A program made the translations under genes and the position numbers. Shown here in pieces: positions 26,710-40,200 of a stretch of 64,000 nucleotides of DNA. The notes below the pieces were generated by a model that was not told where the DNA came from, made no database searches, and saw nothing but the letters and a program-made list of their open reading frames with translations. Within the stretch, counting starts at the first letter, position 1; every line of letters begins with the position of its first letter. The DNA is from Campylorhamphus procurvoides (taxonomy: Eukaryota; Chordata; Aves; Passeriformes; Dendrocolaptidae), in contig WBMV01005981.1 of assembly GCA_013396655.1 (NCBI GenBank), positions 1-64,000 on the forward strand. The letters are read 5' to 3'.

Positions 26710-27257
26710 CTAAATCCCTCTACTTTTGTCAAGCCTGTGCTCTTTCCAAGACGTATGCAAATCCTGAGGTACTTCAGTGAGCAAATACTCTGCCAAGTTC
26801 AAGTTTTCCAGTTTAATCGTGTTGCCAAAAGCCGCTTTCTTTATGCCCTTCTCAGTAATTTTACTGTGACTGAGATCAAGCTTTTCTAGCTCTGACAGCT
26901 CACTGAAGGCATCAGTAGGAATTACTGATATTTTACTGGAAGCTAAATATAATTCCTTAAGGGCAAGGGGGAGAAGAGAGGGAATGAATCCTCTTCAGTT
27001 GACTGAAGTTCATCTTCATCACCGTGCAAAGATGTTAGGGAGTGAAACTCTGCTTTGAGGAAGCACTGGTGTGTTAACATGCCAGTGTGAAGGCTCAGTG
27101 CTTCCAGGTTCCTGTGCTGAGCCAAAGCCCACTCTGCAACACTTAGGGTGCCCCAGCTCCACCAGGGCACATCTGCTGGAAGATTATTGTCAGGCACATG
27201 AAGGCACATGAGCCTTTGTAAGTCTTCATAGTTTCCTCTTACAGCTACCACCACTGA
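26710..27257 (-). pseudogene. Leucine-rich-repeat relic, SLRP type (podocan/ECM2-like), frameshifted
   Basis: Read on the minus strand, the sequence encodes leucine-rich repeats. From about 26,966 down to a TAG at 26,710-26,712 one frame gives LKELYLASSKISVIPTDAF, then SELSELEKLDLSHSKITEKGI, then KLENLNLAEYLLTEVPQDL: three consecutive LxxLxLxxxxI/L units of the class seen in small leucine-rich proteoglycans, with the short 'TEVPQDL' type unit alternating with longer ones. From 27,257 to about 26,970 a different frame gives degraded repeats (EDLQRLMCLHVPDNNLP; RNLEALSLHTGMLTH). The two frames join at a single shift near 26,962-26,975, and the consensus Asn is changed to Ser or Tyr in several repeats. 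The alternation and the 'ITEKGI..AF' step resemble podocan and ECM2. No introns are seen within the block; it may be one decayed exon or a processed copy. It is not functional as it stands. Confidence 0.6.
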
Positions 27258-30200
27258 GTTGCTTGTCCTTCAGAACTGAGAAACATGGTGACAAATATCC
27301 TTTCAAGAGACACAGCTGGATGAAATTTATCCTGTTCTTTCTAAGTCCTAAATACCTAGCACTAAAGGAGTTTCCTTCAGGAATATCTCATAGCCTTTTG
27401 CCTGAGAAATAAAGCACTCTGAAAATGAGATGAGAACAGAGAAACCATCACCGATTTCAGGCAAAGAAGATCTTCAAAATTCTTTGTGAATAAATTCCTT
27501 TCTAATATTCTGTAATAGTTATATTGCTGCAATAATGGCTATAATAGATATATTGTCATCTATTTCTCTGCATCAGTAATATGAACATAAAATCTTTATT
27601 ATTTACAGCTAGAGCACTAGTCCTCTCTCCTCAATATCTTTTATAAACTAAGTTCTCTAGGGTTACATGTCTTGTTTCGATTTTGAGTTGATTTTCTTCT
27701 TCTCTTGTTTGAGTATCTATGATGTATGCTGACACCAGTTTCCCTCTCTAATATTTACTTTGAGCATCTATTTTCTACATTTTCACTTTTTTATTTCAAG
27801 AAAAGATATATTAAAAACTTGTGCTTTGATTTATGCCAATGTACAATTTGTTTGTTTGGTAATCACATGCATGTGATGGATAACCACACAGGAACTTTAT
27901 ATAAATGTGCCTTTTAATTATTTATATCCTATGGTATGACTGTTACTTGGCTATGACTGTCCCCTATACATTATCATGTGTAGCTACATTTCTTATGATA
28001 ATTATTTTTAAATAACTTACTCTCAGAATGTGACTAGATAAATCATCTAGAGGACTCAATTGCCACAGCAATCACACTATGGAGGGCAAGAGTCATACTC
28101 AAAAATGCTGTTGATCTGATCATCTCATCTTCCACATCCCTATGGCATTATTGCCTTTTCTTTTGCCTTTTTTTTTTTAATATTATTCTTTTGCCTTTCA
28201 CTCTTTTTGCTAGCTTGCTGCTTGTTTCTGAGCTCTTCATCTTTGCTTTTTTCTCTTTTACTAGCTTTTGGACCACACATGGTTTTCTTTTCTATTTTTT
28301 TTTTCTTTTAACTCTTCTCTTCCATTTGCTAGAAGGAATGTTAGTGATCCTTCTCCTGAGATTTTCTGGACTAACAGTCCAACACTCTGGAATGAGAGAA
28401 CATGCACCCCTCTTTGATTTGTGACTTATACTTCTGACACTTGGAAAGTGCCTCTGCTTGACCATGGAGAAGCTGGGAGAGACAGCCTGCTGAGCTGTCC
28501 TTGGATGTCAGTAGTGATATGCCTACCCAAGAGATCGCCCTTGATCTCTGCAGGGGACACATGTGAGATGTAGCAACAAACAGAAAATCACTCAGCAACG
28601 CAGAGGTTATGCCCTAATTATCTTCCATAACTGTAGGCTCACCTGCAAATTTCAAGACTGAATAATATGTTTCAAAGGCAAACCTGTATTTTTAAACTTC
28701 TTGTTGAACTTACAAACCACTGCAATTTTTCCTGTTTTCAAAGTTTCCCCTGTTCCTCCTGTATTTATCTCTTTTAAGGAAAAGACATAAGTACTTCTAA
28801 AAAAAAAAGGCAGGAATACATAAAACCATAAACCATACAGTCTACTAGCATAAAAGTCTGTGGATAAGATTTTTAAATGACATCAATTCAGAAAACTTTT
28901 ATTGATGGTTCTGCTTCTTTTCTGATCCATAACAGCCCAGAGGACCTGGATCCTCTGGTAACAGAGATTGAAATTTTTTTTTTCCATTATAAATGCTTGA
29001 GGATACTGAAGATCTAAAATACATTGTCTGCATTTGAACATGAATCTGAATAACATTGCTCTTTGAAATGAAAATTGTATTTAACCTGCTTTTTAACATA
29101 CTATAAAACAGTTTCAGTATCTTTAGGTATAAGGCAGATGAGACTTCCTGTGTAGGGGATAAGTATTGCTAGGAGAGGTTTAGAATTAGCAAAACTTTGT
29201 CAAATGAAAACAGTTTACACACATCTGTTGAAACTGTGTTTTTTAAATACTGAATTTTTGTCATTTTACTCCAGAAAAGTAGAAAAGAATGGGATATTTA
29301 TGACAGCTAGTTATTTATATCCATACAATTATAGTTAAGTAAATAATTTCTGAAATTGTTACATAGTTTCCTATCTCTTTGTTTGACTATCCAGCCATCA
29401 TTTTCCAACAGATTAAGCCATTTTGCTGTAAGTTATTGACTTTCTTTTGAGAGTTATTTTGTTTTATCTCCTGAAGCTTACTTAAAACTCAGACTTGTCT
29501 TGTGTAGCTGAAAGGAAGAGAAGCGATTTAACTGTAATGATATACCATCATTACCATTGGGTCAAGGAAATTTTCCATTCTCTGCTGAAATAGACATTAA
29601 AAAAGAAAAAGGGAAAGAGTTGAAATAGCTAATAATAAATTGAAAATGAAATGAAACTATTTCTTGCAGCACTCCTTTAGCTTTATTCTTACTTATATCC
29701 TGTGAGTATAATCTCCCACAGCCTTTCATTTGAACACAGGCTCAGCTACATCCCCTGTGAGGACTGCTGTTTGGCACAGCCCACTGCCCCACAGGCAGCA
29801 GTAAAGGGCATCCTGAGGGATTATGTGCCTGGGGCTACTTTTCCCAAATGGAGTGTTTGCCTGGAAATGTTTCATGTTAATGCTGACTTGGAAGAAATTG
29901 AAAAGTGAGCTCAAGAAGGCTTAGAGACTTCACAAAAGGGCAAGGCTGCTGATGCCACTACCTTTGTAAGGGATATGCTTGACAGTAGCTTGAGTCACTA
30001 AAAGGCTCATTATTACTTCATTGTTGCAGTCTTGGAACAGAATTTGTCAGGAATGAATTTCTAATGCAATATCCTAACTTTCCTTCCCATGTTGCCTCCA
30101 AAGGCCCTGGACAATACCCTTTGTTAATTGCCACAGCCCCTGCTGCCTGCAACCACAGGCAATACTCCAAAGCACCTGTTTGATGAATGTCCCATTTTCC

Positions 30201-30819
30201 TCTCCCTATGTAAGTTTAACTTTCTATAGCATGCTCAGCTTCTTCCTACACCACAGGTCTGCTCTGAGAACCCTACTTCTTCCCAACGTTTCTCCAATAG
30301 ACAATTTGCAGCTCTCCATTCTCCTGACTAACTTGGTTTAGCCTATTGCTGAGCACAGATATAAGATATGCTGGCAAAAGGAAGTTTTAACTGTACTGCC
30401 TGGCAGCCTGCTCCCCTGGTGGGAGCCCTGTCAGGGTTTCTTTTCTTCATCCAGCTCCTGATTTTTTTAAAGGAAATTTAAGAACTTAGCATTTAGTTCT
30501 CTATCAAATTTGAATGAAATTGCCCCATGAGATTAGAAGGTATAGCACTGGAAGACAAACCCTATGACTGAGTAACCTTAGTTTTCTTTCCCAGGGTGAA
30601 AGTAGGATGAAAGTAACTTTAAAATAGTGTGTCTTATTATTAGTTTATGTAGTAGACCATAGCATAAGGTTTTGTCCTTTTAGAATTATCAGAATTTTCC
30701 AAGGCAAGATGTTACAAATGAGATTAAAGTAAAACTTAAGATGTCTATAGCAAGTCAAATATTTTGAATCTATAATTAATGGAGAAAGTTAAATTCCTTT
30801 AAGCAAATTATTTATCCTG
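27258..30819. other. Unique sequence, no gene seen
   Basis: AT-rich, with a T-rich stretch at 28,155-28,320. No element or exon recognised. I looked for continuation of the leucine-rich-repeat relic upstream on the minus strand and found only stops beyond 27,272. Confidence 0.55.
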
Positions 30820-30843
30820 TTTAAATAAATAAATAAATAAATA
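30820..30843. repeat. (AAAT)n microsatellite
   Basis: About six TAAA units in an AT-rich setting. Confidence 0.9.
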
Positions 30844-31885
30844 GAGTAAGACGTGGGATTTCCAACCAAACACAAAATGAACTGCAAAACTTCCATTTTT
30901 CCCATCATATTTATTTTGCAAACTCTCTCCCCAAATACAATGAAGGTACGGTTAGGCTTTCTCACGCTCTGGAAGTTACACTGCTTCTAAGGAAAGAAAT
31001 ACTATTAAAATAATAAACTAGGAAAAAAAACACTTTTCAATTAAAAAAAAATAATATTCTCATTTATAAGTAAGAGGTTGGGTTATTTTGTTAGCCAGTA
31101 TGAAAATCAGAAGTGTGTTTTCAACTTGTAATCTAAGATATATATTTCTGGTTCTATGGTAACTGCCTAATGATTATGTCAAATAGATTTCCTACCACTA
31201 CAATTTTGTATAGATCTTTCACCACACTTCAGTGACATGTGGCTCTACTTTATATATCTGACTCTAGCATTTTTTGATACAGCAGTTTACATAGCCATGA
31301 AGAAGAAGAAAAACCCACAAATATTTGCATTTTCAGAGTGCTCTGAACTTCTTCAGCAGTAGTTTCAGTAACAGGATCCCAGTTTAACCAGAAGACTGTG
31401 CCCAGCACGTTCTTCACCCATAGGAAATGCAAGAGGTGTCTGTGCTGTAACACAGAGCCCTGCAGCACCCTGCTGTACAGCCCAGTGGTACCCCATCTGT
31501 GCTGCCAAGAACAAAAAGAAGGAGCACTGAAATGCTCTTGACAGGGGTAAAACACGAAGACTCATTCTCAGCTTGGGTCTGTACCTTCCCAACTGAAGCC
31601 CCTCTCTGACTTCAGAATTCTGCGCCCACAGCCAAACTGAGCTGCAATTGCCACATGCCCTGAGGGCCTGTAAGGGTTCTTGTGCTGACAGCTCTCTACA
31701 GTCTTCAGAGAGATTCAGGAAGGCTGAGAAGAGTAATGCTTTGACAGGGAGATTTCCATTTAGATTCAACAGCACCTAAATATTTATATTAAGAGAGGTG
31801 GAGGATGGTTTTGCAGTGAAAGCAGAGACTGGGGAGTCAGATCTGGGTGCTCTGCTGACAGAGGCTTTCTGTAAATCTGTAAGGC
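30844..31885. other. No gene called; one long minus-strand frame of uncertain meaning
   Basis: A minus-strand frame runs 136 codons (31,365-31,775), overlapped by another minus frame of 101 codons (31,250-31,555). The region is more GC-rich than its flanks and abuts a CR1 copy. The translation shows Leu-rich segments but no domain I can name, and the two overlapping frames argue that openness here is compositional. An old retroelement piece is possible. Confidence 0.4.
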
Positions 31886-32160
31886 TAGAATCATGGAATC
31901 ATCTGGATTGGAAAGAACCTCTAAGATCATTGAGTCCAGTAACCCAACACTGCCAAGTCCACCCCCAGACCTTGTCCCTAAGCACCACATCCACACATCT
32001 TTCAAATACCACCAGGGATGGTGACTCAACCACTTTCCTGGGCAGCCTGTTCCAGTCCTTGACAGCCCTTTTGGTGAAGAAATTTTTCCTAATATGCATT
32101 CTAAACCTTGCCTGGTGCAATTTGATTGTTCTGCTCCTCACTCCTGGAGCAATAACCATA
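31886..32160 (-). mobile_element. CR1 LINE, 5'-truncated, minus strand
   Basis: The plus strand here is the reverse complement of a CR1 3' end: it opens with the tail (AGAATCATGGAATCATCTGG) and continues through the 'AACCTCTAAGATCATTGAGTCC', 'TCCCTAAGCACCACATCC' and 'GGCAGCCTGTTCCAGTCC' blocks. On the minus strand an ORF2 C-terminal remnant is readable (RKNFFTKRAVKDWNRLPRKV), ending near 31,899. The plus-strand 157-codon frame at 31,798-32,271, the longest in the window, is antisense to this element and is not a gene. The left boundary is clear; the right one, where similarity fades, is approximate. Confidence 0.92.
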
Positions 32161-33879
32161 CAAATACATATAGGCACCACTTCAAACCCAGAGGTACCAG
32201 TGCGGTTGGGTACAGGTGAACGAGCCAAAACAGGGGTCATTTATTTCTTTATCTATAAACCAGAGATATAATCATAATGCTTGCCATTTTTACAACTTAA
32301 TTTTTTAGTACTTTCAAACTGTTCTGGATCCCTGACCAGAAGATCTCTACTAGTGCTTTGATTTCTAAACCATCTCTGCAGAGATTGTAATTGAATTAAA
32401 AAACAAAACAAAACAAAACAAAAAAACAACATTGAAGAACAAAGTATTTATCAGTTACACATCTCCATTAAAAACTCCAGCATCTTACTGACTGACTGAA
32501 ATAGAAAGCAGTTATATCACTACATAAACCATTTTGGTTTCAGAGAGGTAAGATTAAAATCCAGCAGTCATTTTTTCTCCTGAATGCCTGAAATAGGAAG
32601 GATTGCTTCAAGGCTTTACATTACAATTATTCCATTGCGTATTATTTTTGCAATCATTTCCACTCCAACTATGTGCTGACGTTTACATATTATGTTATAG
32701 GTTTCAGCATGTTCCCAGCTCTGACTATGTTTTGCACTGTAGGCTAAATTCTTCTGTTATTACTGGTGTTATTTTTCTAATGTGTCTGCCCAAACTGTCC
32801 ATATGGAAAACACTCTAGTCTGATGATATGTTTTGTTGGGATTACAAATGGGTCCATTAATAATGGTCAGTGATCAGAAGCACCTCTCAGCTAGGTTACA
32901 TAGTTTAATATGACAGCATAATTCTTTTGTCCTATTTAACAAGTCACCTGTCCCTAGAATTACATATCTCACAAAATAAAAAAAGCCTGGAGGAAATAAA
33001 TACCTATTTTTATAATGGTATTGTTAAGTAAATACACTCAAATCGCATGTAAGTCTTTGCTATTCTCTCACATATCAGAACAACATTAATGTCTACGGAA
33101 GTCTCAGATGTGTAAAAGAAAGTGGAAATAGAATGGTTACCTGCTAGCCTATTAAAGACAGAATAATCCACTTAGTATTCCCCTGTGGCTTCAATAGGAT
33201 ACAACTGTTTGATGGTATGGTGGCATTTTCATACAGGGCTCTGTGAAATGCATTCACCCATGTGGGATGGGCTGCTCACACAGTACCTGTTTCTTGGTTT
33301 TCCTCAGAGGAGTTTCTGACAAGGTACAGATTCTCATGCCACCTCCTCTTCATAAGTATTCATCAATCTGAAACAGGAAAAAGTTTGGAAGCCTCCACAA
33401 GGCCTTGCTCACATCACTCACATTTGAAGTCAAACAAGACCTTACATTGTTGGGGTATATCAGAAGCCTGACTTCCACTTCAGTATTACTGAAGGAGCTT
33501 AAACTTTATCATAAAACTCTTCTCTTCAAGTCCTGAAGTCTTTTCTTGTAAGATGATTTTCTCTGAGATGAGTGTGATTTTACCCTTTGTCGTAGAGCTG
33601 ATGAGTCTCATAAAAAAAATTACTGGGGTTGTGGGTGGAGGGTGGGTAGGGTTAGGTTTGCTCTGGGCAATAAGACAGGAATGTTATGTTCAGCTCTCAC
33701 AAGTCAAGGTGAAAATTTGAAAAACAAGAGATGTCCAAAAAAGTTTATAGGAACGGCTGAAGTGCTTGAGCATCTTTTTCCTTGGAACAGACTCAAAAGG
33801 ATCAGTCTGGTGATAAACAATTATGTGACATGATCACAAAAAAAAAGTGATAAAACCCCAAACACTTAAACACTTTTCC
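32161..33879. other. Unique sequence with one (AAAAC)n tract
   Basis: An (AAAAC)n-like tract lies at 32,398-32,430. Nothing else recognised. Confidence 0.6.
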
Positions 33880-34258
33880 ACACCTTGAAACTGTGTCCAG
33901 TTCTGGGCCCCTCACTTAAAGAAAGACATTGAGGTGTTGGAGCATGTCTACAGAAGAGCAATGAAGCTGGTGAAGGGTCTAGAGAGTAAGATGAGGAGCA
34001 GCTGAGGGAGCTGGGGGTGTCTAGCCTGGACGAAAGGAGGCTCAGAGAGTCCTTATCACTCTACAACTACCTGAAAGGAGGTTGTAGCAAGGTGGAGGTT
34101 GGTCTTTTCTCTCAGGCAACCAGCATCAGGACAGGAGAAAATGGCCTCAAGCTGCACCGGAGGAGGTTCAGGTTGGATATCTGGGAGAATTTCTTCACTG
34201 AAGGGGTATTTAAGCTGCTCAGAGGAGTGGTGGAGTCACTATCCCTAGGAGTGTTCTC
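33880..34258 (+). mobile_element. CR1 LINE fragment lacking its 3' tail
   Basis: Matches the 3' part of CR1 ORF2 on the plus strand: CTGTGTCCAGTTCTGGG near 33,891, AAAGAAAGACATTGAGGTG near 33,919, GAGGAGCAGCTGAGGGAGCTG near 33,993, TACAACTACCTGAAAGGAGG near 34,063, and GTGGTGGAGTCACTATCCC near 34,227. Similarity stops after the block encoding 'VVESLSLGVF' and no 3' UTR or terminal repeat follows, so this copy is truncated at both ends. The 130-codon frame from 34,017 is mainly CR1 ORF2 remnant (the segment RRRFRLDIWENFFTEGV is diagnostic). Confidence 0.9.
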
Positions 34259-37200
34259 TGAGCCTTGTTTACCTCTGTTCAGACATGAGATGATTAGACG
34301 ACAGTCCTATCTCAAATTCCCAATCACAGTCCAAATTCCAGTCAGTAGGCACTGGGATGGGGGGTGTGCTTCGGTGGTCGCAGCAGGCAGCTGCTTCCTT
34401 GCAGTTTGACAAAAGTCTTTCTACGATTTTGACCATGTTTAAGACATTTAATAACATTCAGTCCATCAGAAACACCTCATCAACTGTTGCAACTCATTCT
34501 ACAGTAACTGTTTGATTATAGTTGAATGTTTTCCTAAAATACATATGGTATTTTATACAGGATTTCATATGGAAATTCTATTGCTCATGTAATAGAGCAA
34601 TTCAGGCAATATGTTCATAAAGTTTCTATCCTTAGAAATCTGTCGTATGATCCTGAACTACAAAGCAGTTTCTTGGGAACCATTATTCATTGGCATAGAG
34701 AAGAGTTACTCCCTAAAAACCCACTTCTAATCTGCTCTGTTTCTCTGAGGCTGGAATATCGCTATGTCCACTTTCAATAGATTTTAAATAATGTTTTTTT
34801 TCTATTTTTATCTATGATGGCACTCATTTTCACTAACTCAACTTATTTAGTAATAAGGCATAAAAGTATGTGGGCTTTTCATACGTAAGGCGATACTCAT
34901 CCCCAGACGGAGATATTGAAGTTTATGCATGGATGTGTAAGCATCTGGATGTGAGCTGGAATTAATCATGACCTGCTCTCTACTCCTAACATCTATTTCC
35001 AGGGAAGCAGAACTCTTCTTCAAGTTCCAAGCATTCCTCATGCATATTTTACAAAAGATGAGTGAAAAGTACTTTGCCATGGAAGATTACACAGGCTGAC
35101 AACATCAATACAGAGATCAGCCACGTGGTTGATGGTTCTAGGATAAAGTTTCACCTGTCCAGTGTCTTCACTGAGGTTGATCGCACATCTGGATTAAGCA
35201 ACAGCATTTTCCTCTGGCACGTAAAAGCTGACTCAGAACTGAAGACAGAGCTGCACAGAGGGTCTTGGATCATGGCTCAAGGCTCAAGGCTGAGATGTAA
35301 AAAGTCACCTAGGAAAGGTGAGGACGGTGGGGTAATTAATGCTTTGAGAGCTTCTGCTCAGCTTAGCAGGCTGCAAATGGAGGAAGGAGGACAAAGAAGA
35401 GGACAGAGGCCTGCAACCACCAACCACTACAACTTCATCTCAACAAAGGTTCTGTGTCAGGGATTTTTGCAGAACGCCTTCCATAAAGAAAATTAGAAAC
35501 TTCAATGCAATTTAAATGGGCTGAACTATGTTGCTGAAAAGGGATTCACAGAAAAATTATTTCTGACCCAGCATTCCCTTTTGTGTGGAACACTGTGTTT
35601 CCAGGGAGACAAGTGAGGTGCTAGACACAGGTTTTCTGCTAATTTTCCTTGAAACTTCATTTTTGGCTCAGATCAAAATGCAGTTGAATGAATCAGATTA
35701 GTCAATACGTGTAGCTTGGTGTTGAAATTTCCAGAGCATTTATTCTAAAAGCAGGCCTTCAGAATTTTATTTATTTGGATAGAGTGTTAAGGTAGTTCAT
35801 ATCCTCACATTTTAAGTCAAACATCTGAGTCTTGATAGTTGAATGAAAAGTTGGGAAAAGAGTCTGAGCTAAAACTTCTTACTTGAGCAGTTTTCCTTCT
35901 GTTAGCCATCGGTTGCCTCCAATATATGAATAATTTTCCTTGAATGTTTAAAATATGTCTATATTACTGCATAGCACATGATCAGACTCAGAAGGGGAGC
36001 AGTACCAAATGTACCTGTGCTGTCACTTGTGATACCTAACACACATTTAGTTGTTAGTACTGCTGGTACCTGAGTCTCTGCTTCAGGTCACTAAAGAGGT
36101 GTGAGAAGATGTGAATGGTTACAAATAATGCTGTCTCATCTCATCACCAAAACACTCAGAGCATATCCGCTTGCCCAGCTAATAGTGTTTCTTGTTCCCA
36201 TCTCACAATTTCCTGTTGTCTTACCATTTGGCAACACAGTTGAAGTAAAGGAGTTTGTGATGCTGGTCCTCTAGTGAAAGCAAACCAAAGATGGACCCAG
36301 GAGCCAGTGAAAGTGCTACTTCAAACCACTGAAATATTGAGTAAAACTAATTTTACAGCCCATTTATCAGCTAGGGAAATTATCTCCATGTTCTCAGACT
36401 TGATCCAAGTCCAACAGAGATACCGTGGAAAGCAAAGCATTCTGCTCAGAAGTTGTTGCAGAGTTTCCATCCTACCTGCCAATGAGATAGTACTGCACTG
36501 TAACTGGGGAGTGCTGCAAGGTTTTCTGAGTTGTGAAAAAATGTCAAGTTTCCAAAAAGGACATGCCTTTCCTATTACTTGGGCAAAATTTCAAGCACAG
36601 CTATAAACCTTCATCAGGTTATACCCCAGTTTGAAAAAGCATAAAGATCCCCCAGAGCAGTTTTCTCTAAGGGGCAATAGTCTATCCACATTTGTTTTTA
36701 TGAACCTTGCCGCTGTCACATTAAGAAGCTCCATTTTCACAGAAGCCTTTTTATCCCTCCAGGCTGTTTCCCCAAGTAATGGAATGCTAACAAACCCCAT
36801 GCTGTCCATCCTCTTCCCCACCTCTGAATTATAATGCTATTTTTCTCATGCATTGCTTTTGGACTGTCTGCTGACAGATGATGCTCACCTTATTTGAATC
36901 TCTACTTATAAATCCGCTCTCCCTTTACTTTTCTTCGCTATTGTTGACAACTGCACCTTTTCCTCCATCTCAGACTCACATTTCCTCTAATCTTCAATCC
37001 TGCCTCCCCCAGCCTCTATGCTACATGAATATTTTGCCAAAAAATTGCTCAGATACTGTTAGGGTTTTGATTTGCTGTGTTATGCTCTTCATTGACACAC
37101 CAGGATAATAAATTGCTTATATTTAGACAACTCTGGTTCTGTATGTTGTAATTTCATCCAGCCTAATTTTGACTATACTGGTGCCAATGCCCTCCAAGCA

Positions 37201-40200
37201 GCTCAAGAGTTAAAACTTCAATCTGAGTCTGTTAAACAGGGCAAATTAGCCTCCCCATTGACTTTCTGCTCAATTCAGTCTTTCATGATACTCCATGCAA
37301 TAAGTTCAGATTTCTTAAACTTGAAAGCCAGCATATTGCAGACCAGTTGCAGAGTTTGTAACTGATTCATTCAGTCCTCATGTTGGCTTCAAAACTTCTC
37401 TTAGTTTCTTACCATATTTTTTTAGTCTTGTTTTCCAGGGTATGTTTAAGACACAGTAAAATCATGTCTTACCATTTAGTTACAATACACAGACCCAGGC
37501 CTTCAGAAAGGGTCTCTCTGACAGATGCAAGCCTTCCGCTTTTGCACATCATGAATAGTCTCAGATTGCATAGAAAGGATTTAAGAGCAAGGCTGGGATA
37601 GGAATCCACGTTGGCCAGCCTAGAGACTCCAAAACCTTAGAGAGATTTTCTAGCTGAAGTCATCAGTGCTCAGACCTGCATCTCTCCTGATCAGTCCTCA
37701 GAGAATAAATTTTAGGCCTCTGCTTCCTCACTTTCCACTCAGCATTGACTACATCATCCTTGTGGGTCACTCAAGAAAATGAAAATAAATATAGTCCATG
37801 GCAACCCCTCCTACATCATTTTGTGCCTGCTTTCTGCATCACAAATGGTGTACAGAATGTGGCTTTCTTGCCATAGCTCTCTTTTCCAGCTCTGAATGTT
37901 TTCTACCTGCACCTATTCATTCCCATTAGACCAAAGTTTGCATCCAAATGATAAATCTCATAAAATTTTCTGGGACTAGCATTTCCTCAAGAGCCAACTA
38001 AGGCAAAATCTACTGCTGACAAAAAGACAGAGGCATCTCAGTGCAAATGTGTAGGGATGTTTGAGTAGAAGACCACCTGTATTCCACTTTTGTTTACTTA
38101 CTCACCCCTTCTTTTGATCCAAAGACTTGTGCAATCATCCCATCTGTGTAAATACAGCGTGTGAAGAGCCCCTGGTAATCTGTGTCAGCTCACTTTCTCC
38201 TCCTTGTGGTTTTGGCTGGAATGGTATTTGATGATGGACAGTCAGCTTTGGATAGAAGAGCTGTATCAGACAGCCTTGCATGGAAAGTGTATGCTGTTCA
38301 TGGGCTTTGAACCAGACAGCTGGACACACGACTGATTTTGTTTTCAGTTCCAAATCTAAAATAGTTTTCGAGGTCACAACAGTGTCTAAAACTTTTTTTT
38401 TTTCCACAGCTGTGAAGAAGTCACTGACATGGCAAAAGAAAAACAAAAGAGAGGATGACTTAATGCTAATATGACAAAGTACAGCAATGTGTCTAAAAAC
38501 TCAAGATTAATTTATTTTATCTATTTCTCTTCTGGGACCTGTGCACATGTATGCCCTAGGGTGTGATGAGAGGAGTTGGGAGGAGGGCATGGAGGGTAAT
38601 GTGTGAATGTGTCTACCAGGACGTAGCTGTGGAAAGTCAGCATTTTTTCCATATAGAAAGAAAAGTTCCTGCAAATTAGAGCATGGAAAGGTGACTGGTG
38701 GCATAAATGGTGTAGAAGTGTATTTATCACAGCTGCCTGTTGTTGCTATTTGTGAGGGTAGACAGGCCTCAAATCAGCATGTTTCCTGGGGACTGGAAAT
38801 CTTGCTTCTTTCTTTTATAGCAAAGACTATATAGCAAAGGCTATAGCAAATCTGTAGGTTCAGGAATATTTCTGGGGTGTTTCTGGAGGAAAGGATTATC
38901 CCTAGGACCTCTGCAGTACTGTGGCAGATGACTCATAAACCACAAATCTCCAAACTGCAACTTAAAAGCATTGGTCTGTTCAGCTGACAAAAGAGTGCTT
39001 TTGTGATGCCATGCGTGAGATACAGGGACTGACACAAGTTCATACAACCACTGCATTGAAATTGTTCAAGTTACTCATCTTCACTCTTGAAGACCTTAAT
39101 GGGTTATATCCATCCAGTCCATCATATTCACTTCATCAGATATGACACCCTTTCATTGCTGTTAGCCTTCACTGCCCAGTTGCAAACCTTCAAGCAAACA
39201 TTTTCAGTTTTCTCCAATCTGTTCCTTATCCACGGGAATTGCTTCCAGTAATTGTACATAAATCTACATCATTTCCCATTCCCTTCCTCCTAAAAGCCAG
39301 TTGAAGCATTGGGATTGTTTGGCTTTCTGTGTGCTGAGGCCACCACATAACACATTAACAGGTAAGGTCTTCTTATTTCTCTCCTACAGATCTGTTTATT
39401 TTTTTTCCTTGACTAAAAATGCCTTTTTTTGTCTGGTGTATGCTGTGCCTAATGTTGCTGATCCCTGCTCTTTCACACAGCATAAAAACACAAATAATTA
39501 TAAAGAAGCATGTGAGTGTGTGTATGTGAAAGTGGGGGAGCACATTTCCCCTCATTTCTTGAGAGTAGAGAAGTAAAACGAACCAATAGGGCAAAATATA
39601 TTATTTAAAATATAGTTCAGGGGTTTTTTTTTGTTTTTCTGTCAAAGAAACTGTCTGAAGTTCAAATTTGTTCAATTTGTCCAATGTTTGTCAACATCAT
39701 GCCAGCAACAGAAGAGACAACGAAAGATTTCAGTTTTCTTCTTTTGAGTGCAACAAAATTGCTCTCCAGTAAGAATACAAAATTTACCCCAGCTTTTCCC
39801 AAAAAGGTAGCTCATTAAGCTTCCTGACAGAAAAAAAGCAGTCTGTTAAATGTTGCTCAGTAGCATGCCAGAGCTTCAAAGAGATAGGGATTTCCTTCTC
39901 AAAGGGATCTTAAAGTATGCACACACAAAAAACGAGGATTTAACACAATGAACTCCTGCTATCTACAACTAAAAATGTAAATCAGTTCTATCTACTAGAC
40001 TTTGCTATCGGTTAAATCAGTACACTCAACATTGACATTTAAACATATGTTTAAAGCTTCTTTATTTATCAGACAAACAACTACCAGATGTACCTTCTGT
40101 GATGATGCTAGGAAGCAATAACCTTATAATGGACTTGCTTCCATCTATCAAGTTAAAAGGAGAGAAAAACAAACTAAATCAACCAAGCAAACAAATACAC

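Noticed and set aside
31798..32271. Plus-strand frame of 157 codons, the longest in the window
   Set aside because: It is antisense to a CR1 LINE at 31,886-32,160; the recognisable protein remnant is on the other strand.
35062..35496. Plus-strand frame of 144 codons
   Set aside because: No recognised domain, no convincing splice or promoter context; length is within chance for 64 kb on six frames.
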